Source of the DNA: DASZHJ01 sp035938015
Lineage (GTDB): Bacteria; Pseudomonadota; Alphaproteobacteria; ATCC43930; CGMCC-115725
Assembly (NCBI GenBank): GCA_035938015.1
Contig: DASZHJ010000447.1
Location: forward strand, 1-9,453
Length of the DNA stretch: 9,453 nt
Reading direction: 5' to 3'
In this document: positions 1 to 5,233 of the stretch, piece after piece
How positions within the stretch are numbered: position 1 is the stretch's first letter
Layout: every line of letters starts with the position of its first letter
Made by a program: the position numbers and the translations under genes
Notes under the pieces: model-generated
What the model saw: only the letters and a program-made list of their open reading frames with translations
Told to the model about the DNA's origin: nothing
Database searches by the model: none

Positions 1-483
1 CTGCACGTGTTCCTGACGCGGCGCTACAAGCACGTCGATATCGTGTTCATCCGTCACACCTCGAGCGCCCAGGAGGTGGACGAGGAGACCTTCTTCCACA
101 GTCGCGAGACCGGCGGCACCATCGTCTCGACCGCGCTCGAGGAGATGATGCGCGTGGTGCGCGCGCGCTATAACCCCGAGCACTGGAACATCTACGCGGC
201 CCAGGCCTCCGACGGCGACAACTACACCGAGGACAGCGACCGCTGCGCCTCGCTGATGGGCAACGAGATCCTTCCGATCAGCCAGTACTTCGCCTATATC
301 GAGGTGGGGGCCGAGGCGACCCTCCGGCACGGCTACCCAAGCGCGCCGACCGACCTCTGGCGCACCTACGACGCCATCAACCCGCAGCACCAGAATTTCG
401 CCATGCGCAAGGTGGCCGACCCCGGGCAGATCTTCCCGGTCTTCCACGAGCTCTTCTCCAAGCAACGGGACCGTGCCGCATGA
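1..483 (+). CDS. yeaH: YeaH/YhbH family (DUF444) protein, C-terminal part
   Basis: This is the last 160 codons of a DUF444 (YeaH/YhbH) protein; the frame is open from base 1, so the start lies left of the window and the GTG at position 7 is internal. Recognisable family segments are the stretch around VDIVFIRHTSSAQEVDEE, then FFHSRETGGTIVSTALEEM, and ASDGDNYTED further on. These belong to the von Willebrand A-like C-terminal half of the family. DUF444 proteins are cytoplasmic, and in many bacteria they are encoded between the serine kinase PrkA (YeaG) and SpoVR (YcgB); the trio is linked to starvation and stress responses, and to sporulation in Bacillus. The biochemical role is not settled. 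The TGA stop overlaps the start of the SpoVR gene (ATGA, 480-483), which implies translational coupling. Family assignment is firm; function is inferred from the cluster. Confidence 0.93.
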   Translation: MHVFLTRRYKHVDIVFIRHTSSAQEVDEETFFHSRETGGTIVSTALEEMMRVVRARYNPEHWNIYAAQASDGDNYTEDSDRCASLMGNEILPISQYFAYIEVGAEATLRHGYPSAPTDLWRTYDAINPQHQNFAMRKVADPGQIFPVFHELFSKQRDRAA

Positions 484-2042
484 CCGCTGCCGTCGAGACC
501 CTCGAGCGCAAGCCTCTGTTCGAAGGCGCGGAGTGGGACTTCGACAAGATTCGGCGCGTGCATGACGCGATCGAGGAGATCGCGATCAAGGAGTTGGGCC
601 TCGACATCTATCCCAATCAGATCGAGGTCATTACCTCCGAGCAGATGCTCGATGCCTATGCCTCGGTGGGCCTGCCGCTCATGTACCGGCACTGGAGCTT
701 CGGCAAGCGCTTTGCCCGCGAGGAGGCCCTTTACCGCCACGGGCTCCAAGGTCTCGCCTACGAGATCGTCATCAACTCCAGCCCCTGCATCAGCTACATC
801 ATGGAGGAGAACTCCATGGCGATGCAGACGCTGGTGATCGCCCACGCGGCATTCGGACACAATCACTTCTTCAAGAACAATTACCTGTTCCGTCAGTGGA
901 CCGACGCCGACGGGATTTTGGACTATCTCACTTTCGCTCGCGACTTCGTCGCCCGCTGCGAGGAATCCCACGGCGTGGCCGAGGTCGAGCGCGTGCTGGA
1001 CGCCGCGCATGCCCTGATGAATCAGGGCGTCCACCGCTATTCGCGCCGCGCCAAGGACAACCTCGCAGAGGAGCGCCGGCGCGCCGAGGAGCGCCGCCTT
1101 CACGACGAGCGCAACTACGACGATCTCTGGGAGCGCGTGGTGCCAAAGCGCCAGACCGAGGACGTCGACGCGGCGCAGCTCGAGAAGGAACGTGCCGAGA
1201 CCCGTCGCAAGCTCGGCCTGCCCGAGGAGAACTTCCTCTATTTCCTGGAGAAGCGCGCGCCGCGCCTGCAGGGCTGGCAACGCGAGCTCGTGCGCATCGC
1301 CCGCCACATCAGCCAATACTTCTATCCGCAGAAGCAGACGCGGATGATGAACGAGGGCTGCGCCACCTTCGTCCACTACGAAATCCTCAATCGCCTGCAC
1401 GAGCGCGGACTGGTGACCGACGGTGCCTTCCTCGAGGCGATGCACTCGCACACCAACGTCATCTTCCAGCCCGAATTCGACGACCGCCGGTACAACGGCA
1501 TCAATCCCTACGCGCTAGGCTTCGCGATGATGCAGGACGTGAAGCGCATCTGCACGGCACCCACCGACGAGGATCGCCAGTGGTTTCCGGAGATGGCGGG
1601 CAACGGCGATCCCTTCGGAACCCTGCGCGATGCCTGGGCCAACTATCGCGACGAAAGCTTCGTCCTGCAGTACCTGAGCCCGCACCTGATGCGCTCGTTC
1701 CGGCTGTTCAAGGTGCTGGACGAAGCGAGCCAGGACGCGCTGGTGGTGGACGCGATCCACGACGAGCGCGGCTATCGCGAGCTCCGCAGCGCCCTCGCCC
1801 GCCACTACGACCTCGCCCGCCAGGAGCCGGACATCCAGATCGTAGACTTGGACCTCGCCGGCGATCGCCGATTGATCCTGCGCCACATCGTGCACGACGG
1901 CGTCCTGCTCGACGAGCCCACCTGCAAGGCGGTGCTGGATCACCTCTCGACGCTCTGGCACTACGGCTTGGCTCTCGAGGAAACCGACGCTGCCACCGAC
2001 AAGGTGCTCAAGACCCACGAGGTCGCGGCGCGCAATCACTGA
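480..2042 (+). CDS. spoVR: SpoVR family protein (YcgB-like)
   Basis: A complete 520-residue protein, close to the usual 500-520 for SpoVR/YcgB. Family hallmarks are YRHWSFGKRF near residues 70-80, YEIVINSSPCISYIMEENSM at about 96-115, IAHAAFGHNHFFKNN around 119-133 (G126, H127, H129) and NEGCATFVHYEI from residue 291 (E292, H299). The conserved His and Glu residues look like a possible metal site, but that is inference. Residues about 190-245 form a highly charged, probably helical linker. The ATG overlaps the yeaH stop by four bases, fixing the start. SpoVR was first found through a spore-cortex defect in Bacillus; in non-sporulating proteobacteria it accompanies PrkA and YeaH and is induced by starvation or stationary phase. 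Its molecular activity is unknown. It ends 21 bases from the stop of the convergent permease gene, with no clear hairpin terminator between them. Confidence 0.95.
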   Translation: MTAAVETLERKPLFEGAEWDFDKIRRVHDAIEEIAIKELGLDIYPNQIEVITSEQMLDAYASVGLPLMYRHWSFGKRFAREEALYRHGLQGLAYEIVINSSPCISYIMEENSMAMQTLVIAHAAFGHNHFFKNNYLFRQWTDADGILDYLTFARDFVARCEESHGVAEVERVLDAAHALMNQGVHRYSRRAKDNLAEERRRAEERRLHDERNYDDLWERVVPKRQTEDVDAAQLEKERAETRRKLGLPEENFLYFLEKRAPRLQGWQRELVRIARHISQYFYPQKQTRMMNEGCATFVHYEILNRLHERGLVTDGAFLEAMHSHTNVIFQPEFDDRRYNGINPYALGFAMMQDVKRICTAPTDEDRQWFPEMAGNGDPFGTLRDAWANYRDESFVLQYLSPHLMRSFRLFKVLDEASQDALVVDAIHDERGYRELRSALARHYDLARQEPDIQIVDLDLAGDRRLILRHIVHDGVLLDEPTCKAVLDHLSTLWHYGLALEETDAATDKVLKTHEVAARNH

Positions 2043-2063
2043 GGCGGCCGCGCGAGCCTTCGC

Positions 2064-2717
2064 TCAGCTTGCGATCGCGTAGCGGCGATTGAGCCAGCGT
2101 CCGAGCAGCGATAGGGCGTAGCACGCCAGGAAATAGGCCAGCGCCAGAGCCGTCAGCAGCGGCAGTGGCTTGAACTCGCGAGCGTTCACGGCGAGCGTGG
2201 CGCCGGTCAGCTCGGTCACCCCGATGACCGAGGCGACCGAGGTGAACTTCAAGAGCCGGACGAATTGGTTGAACAACGCCGGGATCATCCGGCGGATCGC
2301 CTGCGGCAAGACCACGAGCCTCAACACTTGTCCCCGCGCGAGCCCGCTCGCGAGCCCGGCCTCGATCTGGCCCCGCGGGACCGACCGCATGCCCGAGCGC
2401 ACGTCCTCGGCAATATAAGCCGCGATGAAGGCAATGAAGCCAACTACCGCCGCCTGGTAGGCGGTGAAGCGGTGCCCGATCAGCGCCGGCAGTGCGAAAT
2501 AAACCACAAACACCACGACCAGCAGCGGCGTGCCGCGGATGAGGCCGATATAGAGCGCGGCGGCGCCGCGCACCGCGCTCAGGCCTGCATCGCGCGCCAG
2601 CCCCAACAGCAGCCCCGTCACGGTTCCACCCGCGATCACCAGCGCCGCCGTCTGCAGCGTGAGCGCGAAGGCGGCGGCGAGATAGGGCAGATTGCGCCCC
2701 ACTACGGAGAGGTCCAC
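2064..2717 (-). CDS. Polar amino acid ABC transporter permease (second permease)
   Basis: A 217-residue inner-membrane permease of the HisM/GlnP type (binding-protein-dependent transport superfamily, about five membrane helices). Visible signatures are RGTPLLVVVFVVYFAL in the first third, AAYIAEDVRSGMRSVPRGQ in the middle, and the EAA coupling loop beginning EAGLASGLARGQVLR and continuing to LPQAIRRMIP. That loop normally docks onto the ATPase. The start is a GTG at 2717, ten bases after the TAG of the preceding permease and preceded by a G-rich stretch that can act as a ribosome binding site. It presumably forms a heterodimer with the neighbouring permease and accepts ligand from the binding protein encoded upstream in the operon. 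It is the last gene of the operon. The ATPase gene that often follows such permeases is absent; instead the convergent SpoVR gene begins 21 bases away. Confidence 0.93.
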   Translation of the reverse strand: MDLSVVGRNLPYLAAAFALTLQTAALVIAGGTVTGLLLGLARDAGLSAVRGAAALYIGLIRGTPLLVVVFVVYFALPALIGHRFTAYQAAVVGFIAFIAAYIAEDVRSGMRSVPRGQIEAGLASGLARGQVLRLVVLPQAIRRMIPALFNQFVRLLKFTSVASVIGVTELTGATLAVNAREFKPLPLLTALALAYFLACYALSLLGRWLNRRYAIAS

Positions 2718-2727
2718 CGGGCGCCCC

Positions 2728-3396
2728 CTAATATCGCATGGCCGGTTCCACGATCCGGCTTCGGAGCGTCCACAGCGTTATCTGGGAGATCGCGGTCACC
2801 ACCACGAGGTAGAGCACGGTGATGCCGATATAGGCCTCGAAGGTGCGGAAGGTGTCTCCTTCGATCGCGCCCGCGACGAAGGTGAGTTCGGCTACGGAGA
2901 TAACCGAGGCCAGCGAGGAGTCCTTGATCAGCTGCGAGAACAATCCCGCGAGCGAGGGTGCCACGATCCGCAGGGCCTGAGGATAGACGATATGGCGGAG
3001 GATCTGACGCCGCGAGAGGCCCGAGGCCAAGCCCGCCGTGCGCTGGCCCGCGGGCACGCCCTGCAGACCCGAGCGCACGATCTCGGCAACATAAGCGCCG
3101 GAATAAAGAGCGAGCCCGAGCACGCCGCACCAGAACGCCGGCAGCCTCAGCGCGGTCAGGCCCAGGTACCAAAAATAAAGGTGCACGAGGAGTGGCACAT
3201 TCCGCGCGATTTCGATATAGGCAGCCGCGATCCCGCGCGGCCATCGGCGCTCACTCTCCGCCGATGCTCCCGCGAGCACGCCCACGCCGAGCGCTCCGGC
3301 CAACCCCAAGACCGAGAGCGCCAGCGTCAGCGAGAATCCCCCGACCAGCTGCTCGCGATAGCGCCAGAGCACGCCCCAGTCGAAGCTGTAGGTCAA
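2728..3396 (-). CDS. Polar amino acid ABC transporter permease (first permease)
   Basis: A 222-residue inner-membrane permease of the same superfamily as its downstream neighbour. I chose the TTG at 3396 as start because it gives the family-typical N-terminus TYSFDWGVLWRY and lies eight bases after an AAGGG Shine-Dalgarno (3405-3409) located in the end of the binding-protein gene. The open frame continues further upstream, but there it only overlaps that gene with unrelated residues. Signatures are ARNVPLLVHLYFWYLGL, SGAYVAEIVRSGLQGVPAGQ, and the EAA-type loop AGLASGLSRRQILRHIVYPQ. About five membrane helices are expected. It probably pairs with the second permease to form the channel for an amino acid or similar small polar solute. 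An alternative GTG start seven codons further in is possible but would remove the conserved FDW motif. Confidence 0.9.
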   Translation of the reverse strand: MTYSFDWGVLWRYREQLVGGFSLTLALSVLGLAGALGVGVLAGASAESERRWPRGIAAAYIEIARNVPLLVHLYFWYLGLTALRLPAFWCGVLGLALYSGAYVAEIVRSGLQGVPAGQRTAGLASGLSRRQILRHIVYPQALRIVAPSLAGLFSQLIKDSSLASVISVAELTFVAGAIEGDTFRTFEAYIGITVLYLVVVTAISQITLWTLRSRIVEPAMRY

Positions 3397-3400
3397 AGGC

Positions 3401-4201
3401 TCAGCCCTTGGGCCAAGTCTCGATCGGCACGTCGGGCTCGACCTGGAACCACTTGAGGTAGATCTCGCGATAGCGTCCGCTGGTCCACAGATCTTGCAAC
3501 ACGCCGTTGACGAAGTTCCGGAGCTGCCAGTCGCCGTGGCGCATACCAATGCCGAAGGGCTCGAGGCTGAACCTGCCGCCGACGATCTGGAATCCGGAAG
3601 CCTCGCGCGCGAAACCTCGCAGCACGTCGTAGCTGCCGGTGAAAGCGTCGGCGCGTCCCTGGCGAAGCGCCAGCCACGCAGTCGTGTAGTCCCGGAACGA
3701 TTGGATCCTCGCCTCCGGCGCGGCCTTCGCCAGCGTCTTCTCGAGCGTGGTGCCCTGCTGGACCGCCACGGTCTTGCCTGCGAGATCGCCGAGCCCCTTG
3801 ATCGGGCTGTCCGCCGGCACCAGCAGGCTCTGGGCGCCCATATAGTATGTGATGCTGAAATCGATTGCGCCCTCGCGCTCGCGCGTATGCGTCATCGAGG
3901 CGGCGGAGAGATCGATATTGCCGCTGACCAGGAGCGGAATGCGCGTGGGCGACGTCACTTTCACGAGCTCCAGGTCCACCTCGAGCGCGTTGGCGATCTC
4001 GCGCACGATGTCGACGTCGAATCCCACGATCTCGTTCTTCTCGTCGATATACCCGAAGGGCGGCGTGTCGTTCTTGACGCCCGCGATCAGCTTATGGCGC
4101 GCCTTGATGGCATCCAGCGCATCGTCGGCGCGGGCGGGCGTCATCGCGACGAGCAGGGCAAGCGACAGCAGGGCGAAGGCCGCGCTCCATCGCAGCTGCA
4201 T
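3401..4201 (-). CDS. Periplasmic amino-acid-type substrate-binding protein (SBP_bac_3)
   Basis: A 266-residue extracellular solute-binding protein of family 3. Residues 1-25 form a signal peptide with a hydrophobic core and a likely cut after ARA (before D26). Family signatures are GFDVDIVREIA (60-70), SPTRIPLLVSGNIDLS (84-99), in which Arg87 is in the position that usually grips the ligand carboxylate, and GKTVAVQQGTT (142-152). In the motif ADAFTGSYDVL (184-194) a Ser (S190) stands where relatives usually have Asp contacting the ligand amino group, so the ligand may not be an ordinary alpha-amino acid. The ATG shares its A with the TAA stop of the TetR gene (TAATG), with AGGAG about nine bases upstream, so translation is probably coupled. 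The product would deliver ligand to the two permeases encoded directly downstream. Family is secure; substrate is unknown. Confidence 0.94.
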   Translation of the reverse strand: MQLRWSAAFALLSLALLVAMTPARADDALDAIKARHKLIAGVKNDTPPFGYIDEKNEIVGFDVDIVREIANALEVDLELVKVTSPTRIPLLVSGNIDLSAASMTHTREREGAIDFSITYYMGAQSLLVPADSPIKGLGDLAGKTVAVQQGTTLEKTLAKAAPEARIQSFRDYTTAWLALRQGRADAFTGSYDVLRGFAREASGFQIVGGRFSLEPFGIGMRHGDWQLRNFVNGVLQDLWTSGRYREIYLKWFQVEPDVPIETWPKG

Positions 4202-4914
4202 TATCCCGCGCTCCTGCCCCGCCGCGGACTGGGGTTGCTCGGGATATCCCCGCTTGGCGCGCGAAAGCCCGCAGCGATGAACGGCACCATTTGCCTCAGC
4301 ACGGCATCGACATCGCCGGCATCGCAGAGCTCGTCGGAGAGGTGCGCGATACGGCTCGGATTGATCATGGTGTAATAGAGCGCGCCCAACAGGAACTGAA
4401 AGCGCCAGAATAGCTCCGCCCGCGACAGGTGTGGCACTGCGCGAGCCAGCGCGCTGACGAAGCGCTCGCTGGTCGCGTCGAAGTATCGGGCAATCAACGC
4501 GCGCGCGAGCTCGTTGTGCTCCACCGACAGCATCGCACGCAACCGCGTGAAGGTGGCACCGCCGCCGCGATCGGCGCTGGAGGCAAGCGCCGGCGCGATG
4601 AAGGCCGCGATGATCTGCTCCAGGATCGCGGGGTGGTCTGCCGTCCCGTCGCACTCGGTGAGCCGGCGCATCCGCTCCTCATTCATGGGTCGGCAGCGCT
4701 GTTCGAAGATGGCGGCGAGCAAGCCCTCCTTGGAGCCGAAATGATAGTTCACCGCAGCCAGGTTAACGGCCGCGGCCGCGGTCAGCTGACGCACCGAGAC
4801 GCCGCCGAAGCCATGCTCCGCGAACAGCCGCTCGGCGACCCGGAGCAGTCGCGACTTGGTGTCGCTCGCGGGCTCGGCGACGAGCACGGCACTCTCATCT
4901 ACGGGAGGACTCAC
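4201..4914 (-). CDS. TetR family transcriptional regulator, PsrA-like
   Basis: A 237-residue one-component regulator. The N-terminal DNA-binding domain (about residues 17-65) contains LLRVAERLFAEHGFGGVSVR followed by VNLAAVNYHFGSKEGLL, the recognition-helix region typical of TetR proteins and especially close to the PsrA group. The C-terminal part, including ELFWRFQFLLGALYYTM, resembles the ligand/dimer domain of that group (TetR_C_17 type, from memory). The GTG at 4914 was chosen because GGGGAG (4920-4925) lies five bases before it; a longer start at the ATG at 4947 is less likely because it would fall in the predicted operator/transcription start. It is the first gene of the operon and overlaps the binding-protein gene by one base, so it most likely autoregulates and controls the transporter. 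Whether it senses the transported solute or an acyl compound, as PsrA does, cannot be told. Confidence 0.92.
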   Translation of the reverse strand: MSPPVDESAVLVAEPASDTKSRLLRVAERLFAEHGFGGVSVRQLTAAAAVNLAAVNYHFGSKEGLLAAIFEQRCRPMNEERMRRLTECDGTADHPAILEQIIAAFIAPALASSADRGGGATFTRLRAMLSVEHNELARALIARYFDATSERFVSALARAVPHLSRAELFWRFQFLLGALYYTMINPSRIAHLSDELCDAGDVDAVLRQMVPFIAAGFRAPSGDIPSNPSPRRGRSAG

Positions 4915-4919
4915 GCTAG

Positions 4920-4925
4920 CTCCCC
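4920..4925 (-). promoter_or_regulatory. Ribosome binding site deciding the tetR GTG start
   Basis: GGGGAG on the minus strand lies five bases before the GTG at 4914. It supports the GTG start over the in-frame ATG at 4947, for which no comparable site is seen. Confidence 0.6.
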
Positions 4926-4934
4926 GCCAGAGTA

Positions 4935-4947
4935 ATGTTTGGAACAT
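4935..4947. promoter_or_regulatory. Candidate TetR operator (ATGTT-TGG-AACAT)
   Basis: A perfect inverted repeat with 5-base arms ATGTT and AACAT around three central bases. It lies just downstream of the predicted -10 box of the tetR operon, covering the expected transcription start. A dimeric TetR bound here would block initiation, which fits autorepression. The placement is seen; the binding is inferred. Confidence 0.5.
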
Positions 4948-4950
4948 GTG

Positions 4951-4979
4951 TTTTAGGCGGCCAGCCGCCGCACCGTCAA
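4951..4979 (-). promoter_or_regulatory. Sigma70-like promoter of the tetR-ABC transporter operon
   Basis: On the minus strand the -35 box is TTGACG (4974-4979) and the -10 box is CTAAAA (4951-4956), separated by exactly 17 bases. This is the best promoter match in the window. Its spacer contains a second inverted repeat, GGCGGC-CA-GCCGCC (4956-4969 on the plus strand), and the 9-base word CCAGCCGCC occurs both in the spacer (4961-4969) and upstream of the -35 box (4984-4992), which could be additional protein-binding sites. The predicted start is near 4944, giving a leader of about 30 bases before the GTG. Confidence 0.55.
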
Positions 4980-4996
4980 GAAACCAGCCGCCTGCC

Positions 4997-5152
4997 TCAG
5001 CGCGGCAGATTGATGACCGGAGCGCAACGCCGCCCACCGCCGGCGCTCAAACAGTCCTGCTGCTTGTTGAAGTCGTGAAACTCGATGAGCAGCTCGCTCA
5101 AGGCGATCGTCGTCAGCACCGCAATGATGATAAGCAGATAGCGCGACGTCAT
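4997..5152 (-). CDS. Small membrane-anchored protein of 51 residues with two cysteines
   Basis: I do not recognise a named family. The frame reads MTSRYLLIIIAVLTTIALSE at the start, a single strong membrane helix (about residues 5-23), followed by a short polar tail ending in DCLSAGGGRRC (C34 and C43) and APVINLPR. The C-x8-C spacing with Gly/Arg between would allow a disulphide if the tail faces the periplasm. Small proteins with one helix and such a cysteine pair are, to my recollection, common in alphaproteobacteria, but no function is known to me. Evidence that it is real: a clear hydrophobic/polar layout, a promoter-like -10 box (TAGCGT) eight bases before the ATG, and a location in an otherwise unexplained 319-base gap. 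No Shine-Dalgarno is visible, consistent with a leaderless mRNA. The stop lies 82 bases before the tetR start. Confidence 0.65.
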   Translation of the reverse strand: MTSRYLLIIIAVLTTIALSELLIEFHDFNKQQDCLSAGGGRRCAPVINLPR

Positions 5153-5160
5153 AGGCCCGC

Positions 5161-5189
5161 ACGCTAACGACCCCGGCGAGTTGGCACAA
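5161..5189 (-). promoter_or_regulatory. Promoter of the 51-residue small protein (probably leaderless)
   Basis: Minus-strand -35-like TTGTGC (5184-5189) and -10-like TAGCGT (5161-5166) are separated by 17 bases. The ATG (5152) begins eight bases after the -10 box, so transcription would start at or near the A of the ATG. It mirrors the hrpB promoter on the other strand. Confidence 0.42.
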
Positions 5190-5199
5190 GCCGCCTCGG

Positions 5200-5227
5200 T
5201 TGCGCGTCCAATCCCATGCGTTAGGGT
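5200..5227 (+). promoter_or_regulatory. Promoter of hrpB (probably leaderless)
   Basis: Plus-strand -35-like TTGCGC (5200-5205) and -10-like TAGGGT (5222-5227) are separated by 16 bases. Only six bases lie between the -10 box and the hrpB ATG at 5234, and no Shine-Dalgarno is visible, so the mRNA probably starts at or next to the initiation codon. The -35 boxes of this and the divergent promoter are 10 bases apart. Confidence 0.45.
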
Positions 5228-5233
5228 GCCGCC

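Noticed and set aside
366..1451. Long minus-strand open frame (361 codons) opposite the SpoVR gene
   Set aside because: It is antisense to a clearly conserved gene, has no recognisable domain, and its Val/Leu/Ala/His-rich composition is what GC-rich coding DNA gives on the opposite strand.
896..2092. 398-codon plus-strand frame overlapping SpoVR in another frame
   Set aside because: Extremely Arg/Pro/Ala-rich low-complexity translation without domains; a typical GC-rich shadow of the real frame.
4945..4947. ATG at 4947 as the start of the TetR protein
   Set aside because: It would lie inside the predicted operator and at the transcription start, has no ribosome binding site, and adds residues not expected in the family; the GTG at 4914 has GGGGAG at a suitable distance.
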